Assembly (NCBI GenBank): GCA_964636865.1
Contig: CAZWVJ010000015.1
Coordinates: 1-39,106, forward strand
Direction: 5' to 3'
Source: B1SED10-75 sp964636865
GTDB taxonomy: Bacteria; Bacillota; Dethiobacteria; DTU022; PWGO01
Length of the DNA stretch: 39,106 nucleotides
The first letter of the stretch is position 1; each line of letters begins with the position of its first letter. Shown here piece by piece: positions 1 to 7,985 of the stretch. The position numbers were made by a program, and so were the translations under genes. The notes under the pieces were generated by a model that saw nothing but the letters and a program-made list of their open reading frames with translations, was not told the origin of the DNA and did not search any database.

Positions 1-127
1 AGCTTGCCTTAATCCAATCTTATCCTTCACAACAAGCTTGCCTCAGTCCAATCTTATCCTTCACAACAAGCTTGCCTTAATCCAATCTTATCCTTCACAA
101 CAAGCTTGCCTCAGTCCAATCTTATCC
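1..127. repeat. 34-bp tandem repeat, nearly four units
   Basis: Direct repeats begin at 1, 35, 69 and 103, each starting AGCTTGCC. The units are contiguous with no spacer. Units 1 and 3 carry TTAA where units 2 and 4 carry TCAG, so there is a higher-order period of 68 bp. The fourth unit stops at about 127. The first unit begins at the window edge, so the array probably continues to the left. The unit length is not a multiple of three and no reading frame explains it. Its role is unknown. Confidence 0.93.
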
Positions 128-151
128 CGGGCTGAGTAGTCACAAAAGATA

Positions 152-176
152 TTTGTTTATAAAATTTATAAACAAA
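152..176. repeat. Perfect AT-rich palindrome
   Basis: TTTGTTTATAAA (152-163) is followed by one base and then its exact reverse complement (165-176). It lies between the tandem repeats and the 3' end of nnr. It could be an operator-like site or a weak terminator stem for nnr on the minus strand, although there is no GC-rich stem. Function is not known. Confidence 0.6.
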
Positions 177-273
177 ACTTTGATTAGCTAATTACGCATT
201 ACTCCCTTTCTTCCTATACATGAAGACAGGTATTACATAGGGATATTACCGGGCAAAATGCTTAAATAATTTA

Positions 274-1869
274 TCAAAAATGACGCAGCTGCCGGTGGAA
301 AGGACCAAACTCAGAAGAGTCCCATTTATGTTCCAGCAAGGTTTGAAAGGCTGCCGGAAAACGCTGCAAAACGTCTCCGGCTTTCATACCCTGTGTCTCC
401 CTATTTACTTGTGCAGTGAGATCACCGGCTAATCCATGTAAATAAACCCCGCAAACTGAAGATTCCTCGGCAGTCAATCCCTGGGATATTAAGCCGGTAA
501 TCAATCCCGTGAGTAAATCGCCGGTACCCGCACTGGCTAAAACCGGGCCACCGGTGGGGTTTACCCAGGAGGATCCGTCCGGAAAGGCCACTACCGTTGG
601 CGCTCCTTTAAGAACAACCACGAAACGCCAGGTCTGAGCCATTCTCGCCGGAAGGTCTAATCGTTCTTCTTCCACCTCGCTCATCTTCAAACCGGTCAAC
701 CTGGCCATTTCCCCGGGATGCGGGGTAATCACTACCGGAGAGCGGGCCTTCAAAAGCAACTCCGGGGCGGCAGCAAGAGCACCCAGGCCCCCGGCATCAA
801 TAACCATGGGCACCGGACATTCGGGCACCAGTTTTCCCAAGAGCCGATAGGTTTCCTCCCCGGGAAACAATCCGGGGCCTATGGCTAAAACCTGGCATTT
901 ACCGGCCCATTCCAGAAGGATATCCGCCGCTTTTGAGGTTATATAACCTTCACCGTCTTCCGGAAGATTTTGAGTAATTATTTCCACCGTTTTAGCTTCA
1001 ATTATACCTCGTAAGCCGCGGGCAGTAGCCAGATGCACCAATCCCGCACCGCCGCGCAAGGCAGATTCTCCGGTAAGTAGAGCTGCGCCGCTCATGCCCG
1101 GAGAACCGGCCACAATGAGGGCCCGCCCAAAAGTTCCTTTATGGGCATTCAAGGGGCGGCGGGGTAACAGCGGTATTACCCGTTCAGGGGTAATAACTTC
1201 CATGGCCTCGGATGGAATGGCTCTTTCCGGAATATCAATATCGGCAACAGTTACCTTGCCCGCATATTCGGCGCCCGGATGAAGGAGATGACCTCTCTTT
1301 AAGGAAGCCAGCGTTACCGTCCATTTCGCCTTCACAGCGATCCCCAGAACTTTTCCCGTATTGGCATCAATTCCCGAGGGAATGTCTACAGATAAAACCG
1401 GGGCTTTAGCAGCATTTAACAATGCAATAATGTCGGCAATCACTCCTTCCACAAGCCTACCGGTTCCGGTTCCCAGGAGAGCATCTATCAGCAAATCCGC
1501 ACTTTTTATATCTTCCTGCAATTCCTCCAACCGGGTCTCATCCTCTACATAATTTAAGGGAAATCCTTTCTTTTCCAGGAAATCATGGTTTACCCGGGCA
1601 TCTCCCTTGTAAGATTGAGGGGAAGCCGCGCACCAAACAGAGACGGAAATTCCCAACCTGTTAAGCTGGCGGGCAGTTACGAGGCCGTCTCCACCGTTGT
1701 TGCCCGGACCGGCTAAAACAATAACTTTCTCGGGCAAAGGGCTAATGGAAGTTACCGCTTCGGTAATCCTCATCCCGGCATTTTCCATAAGGACTATCCC
1801 CGGAAAACCCAAATCTTCTATGGTGCGGCGATCGCCTTCACGCATTGCTTCTGCCGAAATTAATTTCAT
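274..1869 (-). CDS. nnr: Bifunctional NAD(P)H-hydrate epimerase / ADP-dependent NAD(P)H-hydrate dehydratase
   Basis: Repairs damaged, hydrated NADH and NADPH. The N-terminal YjeF-type domain (about residues 1-215) epimerises the R and S forms and shows the GPGNNGGDG motif near residue 55. The C-terminal ribokinase-like domain (about 235-510) removes water using ADP. It shows AGSPGMSGAALL and the GTGDLLTGLI anion-hole motif. The longest frame begins with a TTG at 1872, but the ATG at 1869 is preferred because GGAGAGGG lies about seven bases upstream of it. That gives 531 residues, normal for the fused bacterial enzyme. It is divergent from rpsT. Identity is secure from the two-domain architecture. 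Confidence 0.95.
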   Translation of the reverse strand: MKLISAEAMREGDRRTIEDLGFPGIVLMENAGMRITEAVTSISPLPEKVIVLAGPGNNGGDGLVTARQLNRLGISVSVWCAASPQSYKGDARVNHDFLEKKGFPLNYVEDETRLEELQEDIKSADLLIDALLGTGTGRLVEGVIADIIALLNAAKAPVLSVDIPSGIDANTGKVLGIAVKAKWTVTLASLKRGHLLHPGAEYAGKVTVADIDIPERAIPSEAMEVITPERVIPLLPRRPLNAHKGTFGRALIVAGSPGMSGAALLTGESALRGGAGLVHLATARGLRGIIEAKTVEIITQNLPEDGEGYITSKAADILLEWAGKCQVLAIGPGLFPGEETYRLLGKLVPECPVPMVIDAGGLGALAAAPELLLKARSPVVITPHPGEMARLTGLKMSEVEEERLDLPARMAQTWRFVVVLKGAPTVVAFPDGSSWVNPTGGPVLASAGTGDLLTGLITGLISQGLTAEESSVCGVYLHGLAGDLTAQVNRETQGMKAGDVLQRFPAAFQTLLEHKWDSSEFGPFHRQLRHF

Positions 1870-1940
1870 CAATAATCCCTCTCCTTTTTCCGTCTTTACC
1901 TGATAGAATGGGACAAGTGCGGAATTCTCAGGTAAACCCC

Positions 1941-1964
1941 AATATTTTTCTGCACAAAAATATT
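1941..1964. repeat. Inverted repeat in the nnr/rpsT divergent region
   Basis: AATATTTTT (1941-1949), a six-base loop, then the exact complement AAAAATATT (1956-1964). It sits between the divergent genes nnr and rpsT. It may be a regulatory site or simply AT-rich sequence. A TATAAT at 2002-2007 could be the rpsT -10 box, but no good -35 accompanies it. Confidence 0.4.
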
Positions 1965-2127
1965 ATGCTCAAAATAATATACTTCATTATAGCCCATAGT
2001 TTATAATGAACGCAAAATATAGGAGAAGATTTTTTAATGATAACCCCAAGATATTGCATTATCCTTTTTTAAGTGATAAACTTTTTATGTTGTTAGCTCT
2101 GAAATTGATTACAAGGAGGTGTTACAA

Positions 2128-2403
2128 TTGCCAACATCACTGTCTGCCAAAAAAAGGCACCGTCAATCCCTTAAGCGGTATGCGCGCAACCGGGAAATGA
2201 AAAGTAAGGTTAAAACTAAAACCCGCCGGTTTACAGAAGCCATGGAAAATAAGGACAATGATGCTACCTATCCGCGGTTAATAGAAGCAATCCGCACTAT
2301 TGATAAAGCCGCTTCTAAAGGGGTTATCCATAAAAATAAAGCCGCTCGTAAAAAGTCTTATCTTACCAGGCTTTACAGCGACTACCAAAACAAACTGGGA
2401 TAG
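2128..2403 (+). CDS. rpsT: 30S ribosomal protein S20
   Basis: A small basic protein that binds 16S rRNA early in 30S assembly. The protein begins MPTSLSAKKRHRQS, matching the S20 N-terminal SAKKR signature, followed by Lys/Arg-rich helices and the conserved GVIHKNKAARKKS segment near the C-terminus. The start is TTG at 2128, seven bases after a strong AAGGAGGT. A longer in-frame GTG at 2119 overlaps that ribosome site and is rejected. Length is 91 residues, usual for S20. rpsT near holA and comEC is a common Bacillota arrangement. Here it points away from holA. Confidence 0.95.
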   Translation: MPTSLSAKKRHRQSLKRYARNREMKSKVKTKTRRFTEAMENKDNDATYPRLIEAIRTIDKAASKGVIHKNKAARKKSYLTRLYSDYQNKLG

Positions 2404-2512
2404 TTTTTAAGAAAATAGAAATGCTCTCCCGGCCTTTTTGAAAAGCAAGCAGGAAAGTACTGGGAAGAATACCCGAAAGTTTTATATTCTACAAAAGGAA
2501 GGGGCCTTTTAA

Positions 2513-3277
2513 ATGCGCTTTTTAAGCGGTAGAATGATCCTGGGTTTAGTAGTTTTAGCTGTGGGAGTACTGTGGCTCCTGCAAAATCTCGATCTTGTGG
2601 AATACGAAGTCGCCAACATTTTCGCTTATTGGCCCCTTATACCTTTAATAATAGGCCTGAACATGTTGGCCACCACTTTCAGCACTCCAGAAAACAGAGA
2701 AGGCCGCCGGGTTTTTATTTCCTGGGGGCAACTGATTTCCGCATTGATCTTGATAGCTATCGGGGTATTATATTTAGGGCGTAACCTTGATTTTATTGAT
2801 GAATCTTATATTCAACAGTTTTGGAGTGCCCTGTTCCCCATTTTGCTGATTTTGCTGGGATTAAGCCTACTGCGGAATATTAGGGGCACCGGTAAAGATA
2901 GTAGCCGGGTGGCTTTCATGGGCGGTTTTGATCTGGGCAAAACTCCCTGGAACCTGGAAAACGGTAACTACCTGGCTTTTATGGGAGGGATTGAACTGGA
3001 CCTGACCACCGCGAAAATACCCGAGGGAACTACTGTATTGGATCTCACAGCCATAATGGGCGGTATCGAGGTAAAAATTCCCCGGGATTTGCCGGTAGTC
3101 TACGAGGGGAGCGCCTTCCTTGGGGGCGTAAGTTTCCTGGAGCAAGAAGACGGCGGGATAATTGCCAGCCGTAAAATTGAACACAATGTGGAAGACACTG
3201 CGCATAAAAAGGTGTTCATACAAGGTAGGGCTATCATGGGCGGCATAGAAATCAAGGAAAAAAAAGCAGAAGAATAA
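2513..3277 (+). CDS. LiaF-like membrane protein (LiaI/LiaF transmembrane region plus C-terminal beta domain)
   Basis: The first ~120 residues hold two pairs of hydrophobic segments with charged turns, as in LiaI/LiaF-type membrane regions. The C-terminal half (about 125-250) has repeated MGG motifs: AFMGGFDLG, AFMGGIELDL, AIMGGIEVKIP, AFLGGVSF and AIMGGIEIK. These are typical of the LiaF C-terminal 'cell-wall-active antibiotics response' domain. LiaF inhibits the LiaSR envelope-stress system in Bacillus. No histidine kinase or response regulator is adjacent here, so a role in envelope-stress sensing is only an inference. GGAAGGGG precedes the ATG. It is probably monocistronic, ending at the terminator near 3369-3397. 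Confidence 0.75.
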   Translation: MRFLSGRMILGLVVLAVGVLWLLQNLDLVEYEVANIFAYWPLIPLIIGLNMLATTFSTPENREGRRVFISWGQLISALILIAIGVLYLGRNLDFIDESYIQQFWSALFPILLILLGLSLLRNIRGTGKDSSRVAFMGGFDLGKTPWNLENGNYLAFMGGIELDLTTAKIPEGTTVLDLTAIMGGIEVKIPRDLPVVYEGSAFLGGVSFLEQEDGGIIASRKIEHNVEDTAHKKVFIQGRAIMGGIEIKEKKAEE

Positions 3278-3368
3278 ACTTACATGATTGCCATACTTCC
3301 ATAGCTAAAGCAGTGGGCTTTCTGCTTTGCTTTTCGTAAAGTTTAAACAAAAGTAGCGGAGAAAAAGA

Positions 3369-3397
3369 AACCGGGTAACGCGAGCCCGGTTTTTTTT
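3369..3397. terminator. Intrinsic terminator between convergent genes
   Basis: AACCGGG (3369-3375), a nine-base loop, CCCGGTT (3385-3391), then a continuing T run on the plus strand. On the minus strand the stem is followed by a T-rich stretch (complement of 3361-3368). It therefore probably ends both the LiaF-like gene (+) and holA (-). A weaker stem, AAAGCAG/CTGCTTT, lies upstream at 3307-3328. Confidence 0.8.
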
Positions 3398-3403
3398 CGT
3401 GCT

Positions 3404-4531
3404 TCACTTTTCTTCTTTTTCTTGCTTTAAAGCGGATATACGTCCGAGGAGAACCTCCAGAGCTACCTGTCCCTCCATATTACCTTTTTTTATATTCAGA
3501 TCTGTTTCCTGCAAGAGTTGATAAATATCCCTTAACTCCCCGTGAGTGTAATTGCCTGCCTGGCCATATATTTTTTGGGCCACAAAAGGCTGGACTCCCA
3601 GTTTTGACGGTGCCTGTGAAGCCGAACAGCCCTGTTTTTTTAAATCCAACGCTTGCAGGATAAGGCGAAACTGGCGGGTAATCATATACAGAATGAATAC
3701 GGGTTCTGTCCGCAAAGCAAACAGGTCCCACAGGTACCGGTAAGCCCGGGCAAAATTTCCTTCCCCCAAGGCGTCTACCAGCTTGAATATATCGCCCTGG
3801 GGGCCTCCATAAACTAGTTTTTCCACTACCTCTTCGGTAACTACTTCCTCATCATCCTGCAGGTAAGCGCATATCTTGGAGATTTCTTTTTCCAGGCGCC
3901 ACATATCACCATCCGTAAGCCAAATAAATTTTTCCAGGGCAGGGGCGGGAATGGTTTTTCCATATTTTTTGACATTATCCGACACCCAGTTACGAAGGGT
4001 TTTTCCCTTTAAAGGAGAGCAATCCGTTATTATCATTCTTTCTTTTTGGTGTCGGTAAAACTTTTTGCGCTTGTCTACATTTTCCACCAAAAAAACGATG
4101 ATATGTTCCGGCTCCGCCTTGGCGGACTCCGTTTTCCAGAAAGCTTCAAAAGCTTCCGCCTGTTTTTTTTCTTCTGACGAAGCAGCTTTGGCATCCTCTT
4201 CCTCTTCGTCGCCATCTTCTTCCGCAGCAGCCTTCTTTTTCTTTCCTCCCCGCGGTGCTAAAAGAAAGGGGGGATCATCAATTACCACCAATTGCTTCCC
4301 TGCCGAAAAAAGCGTGGGGGTAAGCAGTTCGTTTATTATGTGCGGTAAGCTTTGAGCACGTCCGTCTGCCCGTTGATAACCATCGGCCTGAGAGCGTTTT
4401 GCCCCCAAAAATTTCTCTGCCAATAAATCCAGCCATTTTTCTTTGCGCAGGGCGCCGCTGCCCAGCAGGAGGTACACCGGATGGAATTTCCCAGCTTCTA
4501 CCTCTTTTCTGACTTCATTTAAATCCACCAT
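3404..4531 (-). CDS. holA: DNA polymerase III delta subunit
   Basis: Delta is the clamp-loader subunit that opens the beta sliding clamp. The 375-residue protein has the family's N-terminal pattern (VYLLLGSGALRKEKWLDLL), the central FIWLTDGDMWRLEKEISKI region, and the C-terminal helical collar with a TRQFRLILQALDLKKQG segment. The ATG has AGGAGG about eight bases upstream. The unusual point is a strongly charged low-complexity stretch at about residues 95-125 (GGKKKKAAAEEDGDEEEE and following), inside the N-terminal domain. It divides the protein near the LVVIDDPPFL strand. The frame is intact on both sides, so this is an insertion, not a frameshift. It is transcribed alone, toward the LiaF-like gene. 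Confidence 0.93.
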   Translation of the reverse strand: MVDLNEVRKEVEAGKFHPVYLLLGSGALRKEKWLDLLAEKFLGAKRSQADGYQRADGRAQSLPHIINELLTPTLFSAGKQLVVIDDPPFLLAPRGGKKKKAAAEEDGDEEEEDAKAASSEEKKQAEAFEAFWKTESAKAEPEHIIVFLVENVDKRKKFYRHQKERMIITDCSPLKGKTLRNWVSDNVKKYGKTIPAPALEKFIWLTDGDMWRLEKEISKICAYLQDDEEVVTEEVVEKLVYGGPQGDIFKLVDALGEGNFARAYRYLWDLFALRTEPVFILYMITRQFRLILQALDLKKQGCSASQAPSKLGVQPFVAQKIYGQAGNYTHGELRDIYQLLQETDLNIKKGNMEGQVALEVLLGRISALKQEKEEK

Positions 4532-4603
4532 AAAATTGCCTCCTACCTGAAAGATTTAGTAATTAATCAGGCATGCACTGCTGTGCTACTATTTAAAGAA
4601 TTG

Positions 4604-6046
4604 TTACGGGCGGTACCGGCGAAGCTCCGCCAGAATAAAGACCAGCACCGTGTATATTTCCAACCGCCCCAGGACCATCATGAAACTAAGGATGGCTTTC
4701 CCCAGTGGGGGCACTACCTGGTATGTATGCTCCGCCCCTACTTGGCCCAGACCCGGTCCTACGTTACCAATAGTGGCCGCCACCGCTGAATAAGCAGTCT
4801 CCGTATCCAACCCCATCCCGCTCAGAGCCAGGCTGGCCAGGATAAAAGAAATTATATACAAGAAAACAAAGCCAAGAACATTCCGCAACACCTCGTCGGC
4901 AACGGGGCGTTCCCCCAATTTAACCTTGGTAACGGCAGTGGGGTGAATTAAGCGGTAAATTTCCCGGTAGCCAAATTTAAGCAGCAAAATGAGCCGCACC
5001 TGTTTCATAGCCCCGGAGGTAGAACCTCCGCTGCCCCCAAGAAACATAAATATAAGCAGTAACAACTTACTGAAAGCAGGCCAGGCATTAAAATCAGCCG
5101 TGGTATAACCGGTAGTAGTGAGGATAGAGGTCACCTGAAAAGCTCCCCGGCGCAGGGTTTCTCCGAAATCGTAGTAAGCAAAAATATTTACACTTACCAG
5201 GATAACAGCTATAAAAGCCAGCGCCAGGTAAAACCGTAACTCCGGGTTCCGGTAAAAATCCTGAAATTTACCTTGAAGCAGCTGGTAATAAAGGGCAAAG
5301 TTAATACCCGCAAACAGCATAAAAAAGATGATAATGATTTCCGCCGCAGGATTCTGTAAGCCCGCTATACTATCATTTAAAGGGGAAAATCCGCCGGTGG
5401 GCAGGGTAGTAAGGGCATGGGTTACAGCATGGAAAAAAGAAACTCCGGCTACCAAAAGAAGAGCCAATAGCGCCGCCGTCATCCCCATATAAATAAACCA
5501 AAGTTTTTTTGCCATTTCCGCAATGCGGGGAACCACCCGATCAGTAAAAACACCGGGCATTTCCGCCCGGAAAAGGTTCATACCCCGAAAGCCCAACCGG
5601 GGCAAAAGGGCCACAAACATTACAATAATGCCCATGCCGCCCAGCCACTGGGTGAAACTACGCCACACGAGTATACCGCGGGGAAGGACTTCAATATCTT
5701 CAATTAATGTGGCACCCGTGGTGGTAAAACCGGAAATAGATTCAAAATAGCATTCCAGATAAGTGCCAAAAATACCGTAAAGATAATACGGCAGGGCGCC
5801 GAACGCACCGGCTATAAACCAGGCAAGCGTTACCAGGGCAAAACTTTCCACCAGGGTAATCTCACTTCTGAAAGGAGTTATCAGGCAAATTAGCGCTCCC
5901 GCCCCGGCTGTAATCAGGGCTGAAATAATAAGGGCGTACAAATCAGGTCCGCCTTCTACCAGGGACCAGATGGCAGATATCAACATTACCAGCGATAAGG
6001 CAATTAACAAGTAACCAAGCAAGTGGATTATGTGCAGGCGGCGCAT
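4604..6046 (-). CDS. trkH: TrkH-type potassium uptake channel subunit
   Basis: Membrane pore of a Trk/Ktr potassium uptake system. The 480 residues contain the four pore loops with filter glycines: TTTGAT (about 108-113), LPTGGF (about 215-220), TTTGYT (about 310-315) and TIGNVGP (about 425-431). These are surrounded by paired membrane helices, the fourfold M1-P-M2 pattern. It lies 31 bases downstream of trkA, which encodes its cytoplasmic gating ring, so the two are probably co-transcribed. Length and motifs are ordinary. Whether it is called TrkH or KtrB is uncertain, but the large double-RCK partner favours Trk. Confidence 0.94.
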   Translation of the reverse strand: MRRLHIIHLLGYLLIALSLVMLISAIWSLVEGGPDLYALIISALITAGAGALICLITPFRSEITLVESFALVTLAWFIAGAFGALPYYLYGIFGTYLECYFESISGFTTTGATLIEDIEVLPRGILVWRSFTQWLGGMGIIVMFVALLPRLGFRGMNLFRAEMPGVFTDRVVPRIAEMAKKLWFIYMGMTAALLALLLVAGVSFFHAVTHALTTLPTGGFSPLNDSIAGLQNPAAEIIIIFFMLFAGINFALYYQLLQGKFQDFYRNPELRFYLALAFIAVILVSVNIFAYYDFGETLRRGAFQVTSILTTTGYTTADFNAWPAFSKLLLLIFMFLGGSGGSTSGAMKQVRLILLLKFGYREIYRLIHPTAVTKVKLGERPVADEVLRNVLGFVFLYIISFILASLALSGMGLDTETAYSAVAATIGNVGPGLGQVGAEHTYQVVPPLGKAILSFMMVLGRLEIYTVLVFILAELRRYRP

Positions 6047-6077
6047 TATTAGTTATCCTCCAGCAACAGTGATTAAA

Positions 6078-7475
6078 TTAACGTGCTCCGGAAAACCGGT
6101 TTTTCTGGTTTTGTTTTTTTTGGTTACCGGCAAAAAAGCTATCCAGGTTTCTGCTTATATTAGGAAGAGCAAATACAATCAACCGGTCATTAGCCATTAA
6201 AACTGTATTGCCGTGAGGCACGATAACTTCTTCATCCCGCACAATGGCGCCAATGATCATGCCCCGGGGGAAATTGGCCTTGCTTACTTTCTTGCCTACT
6301 ACTTTGGCAGTTTCCGGCAAAATCAATTCCATAACTTCCGCATTTTCATCCTTTAGGACGGAAAGGGCAACTACATTTTCCGTCCGGGTAAAGCGCAGTA
6401 TCTGTGCCGCAGTTATAACATGAGGGTTAACCACACTTTCGATGCCCAGGGTAGAAAAGATAGACATATAATCCAGGTTACTGACGATGGAAATAAATTT
6501 TTTGACTCCTAATTGCTTGCCCAAAACTCCGGCCAAAAGATTGGTGCGATCGTCACGGGTGGCTGCTACCAGCACGTCGGCATCTTCTATCTCTTCTTCT
6601 TTAAAAAAGGAAAGATCGGTGGCATCCCCCTGCAAAACAAGAGTGCGGGAAAGACAAGAGCTTAGTTCGTCACACCGGGCAGGATCTTTTTCCACCAGTT
6701 TAACGGAAAAGGGCCGGCCTTTGGATTTATCTTCCAGGATAGAAGCCAGTTGATAACCGGTCATCCCTCCTCCTAAAATGGTTACTTTCTGTACTTTCAA
6801 ATGCTCATGATGCAAAAGCCCGCTTACATCACGCAGAACATCCGACTTTCCCTGCAGGTATATTTTATCGCCGGGCTTAACCATGTCGCTGCCGTCAGGA
6901 ACGATAAATTTGCCCTGGGGACGCTTAATGCCCACAATAATGCAACCGGTGGGAAGGGGAAGCTCCAGTAAAGACTGATTGGTTATTCCTGCCCTTTCAT
7001 CAACGGTAACTCCCACCATCATTACTTTGCCCTGGGCAAAGTATTCGATATCACTGGCATCGGGAAAATGGATCATCTTGGACATTTCAAGGGCCGCCGC
7101 CCTTTCGGGGTTAATGATGAAATCGATGCCCATCTGTTCCTGGATAAGGGCGTGGGATCTTTCCAGGTATTCCACATCCCGGACGCGCGCCACCGTAAAG
7201 CTAACCCCCAGGCGCTTGGCTACCATGCAGGCAATTATGTTGACTTCATCTACCTGGGTTACCGCAATAACGATTTGCGCTTTTTTGATGCCTGCTTTTT
7301 CCAGTATTGCCACATTGGCGCCATCGCCCGTTACGGTCATTACATCCAAACGGTCACTCAGCATGGCTGCCCGTTCCAAGTCATTTTCAATGATAGTTAC
7401 ATCTTGATTTTTACCTGAAAAATTGCGGGCCAGTTCATAACCGACGCCGCCTCCACCAATGATAACGATATTCAT
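6078..7475 (-). CDS. trkA: Trk potassium transporter regulatory protein TrkA (two RCK domains)
   Basis: Peripheral nucleotide-binding subunit that gates TrkH. Two tandem Rossmann/RCK-N domains are visible: IIGGGGVGYELA near residues 5-16, with an acidic residue at the end of strand 2 (IIEND), and ILGGGMTGYQLA near 233-244, with LVEKD. Each is followed by a TrkA-C domain. The 465-residue length matches the duplicated TrkA form; KtrA has a single RCK. The ATG at 7475 is preceded by a GGACGGGG ribosome-site-like stretch. It is first of the two-gene trkA-trkH operon. A possible promoter in the upstream gap is listed separately. Confidence 0.94.
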   Translation of the reverse strand: MNIVIIGGGGVGYELARNFSGKNQDVTIIENDLERAAMLSDRLDVMTVTGDGANVAILEKAGIKKAQIVIAVTQVDEVNIIACMVAKRLGVSFTVARVRDVEYLERSHALIQEQMGIDFIINPERAAALEMSKMIHFPDASDIEYFAQGKVMMVGVTVDERAGITNQSLLELPLPTGCIIVGIKRPQGKFIVPDGSDMVKPGDKIYLQGKSDVLRDVSGLLHHEHLKVQKVTILGGGMTGYQLASILEDKSKGRPFSVKLVEKDPARCDELSSCLSRTLVLQGDATDLSFFKEEEIEDADVLVAATRDDRTNLLAGVLGKQLGVKKFISIVSNLDYMSIFSTLGIESVVNPHVITAAQILRFTRTENVVALSVLKDENAEVMELILPETAKVVGKKVSKANFPRGMIIGAIVRDEEVIVPHGNTVLMANDRLIVFALPNISRNLDSFFAGNQKKQNQKNRFSGAR

Positions 7476-7793
7476 ACTGCTTGTCCCCGTCCTTTTTCAA
7501 TTATTTAAGGTAATTCATTATACATAATATGAAAGTTTTTTTAAATGCTTAGGTGCAATTTATTAAACCATTGCCGCTTTTGCTTCGATTAGAAGCGGGT
7601 AAATTTTTTGGCGTTATTTAAGATATATTTATTTATAACCATAAAATATTCTTTTACATACACTATATGCTATTTTATATAATAATTTCATCTAAAACAA
7701 TAGTTTTTAAAGTATAGTTTTCGAAATCGTGATTTAAATTAATTATAAGGATATAATACGAAAAATTTGTAGAAAATAATAGAAAATTTATGG

Positions 7794-7822
7794 TTGATTT
7801 TTACCTCTTAGGGGAATATAAT
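7794..7822 (+). promoter_or_regulatory. Sigma-A-type promoter for the aminotransferase/reductase gene
   Basis: TTGATT (7794-7799), a 17-base spacer, and TATAAT (7817-7822). The start of transcription would fall near 7829-7831. This leaves a leader of about 155 bases before the ATG at 7986. Confidence 0.75.
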
Positions 7823-7851
7823 ACACTTAGAGTGTGCACAAAAATGAGCAC
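7823..7851 (+). promoter_or_regulatory. Palindromic operator-like sites at the transcription start
   Basis: ACACT-TAG-AGTGT (7823-7835) directly follows the -10 box. It is overlapped by GTGC (7834-7837) paired with GCAC (7848-7851). The location over the transcription start is what a repressor site would need. No regulator gene is adjacent, so the ligand and protein are unknown. Confidence 0.4.
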
Positions 7852-7985
7852 AATAATAATCAAGGCTTTCAATTTTTCTGCCGCGCTAAATTCCACCGGA
7901 AGGCCGCCGGGGAAAAGGAAAGGCTGGTTAATAGATAGCTTAAAGAGCAGTTAAAAAGTAGATTAAGAGCAGGAGGTAATTTTTT

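Larger units (their letters stand above)
7476..7985. other. 510-bp AT-rich divergent intergenic region
   Basis: Separates trkA (-) from the aminotransferase/reductase gene (+). It has no credible gene. It holds a possible minus-strand promoter for trkA: TATAAT at 7517-7522, with a weak TTTAAA 17 bases away. It also holds a short stem GCTTC/GAAGC at 7582-7596, and the strong plus-strand promoter at 7794-7822. The middle, about 7600-7790, is very AT-rich with nothing I can name. Confidence 0.6.

Noticed and set aside
1..127. CRISPR array suggested by regular 34-bp repeats
   Set aside because: The repeats are contiguous, with no unique spacers between units, and no cas gene is near.
2119..2127. 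GTG start for S20
   Set aside because: It overlaps the Shine-Dalgarno sequence AAGGAGGT, while the TTG at 2128 is correctly spaced and gives the family's N-terminus.
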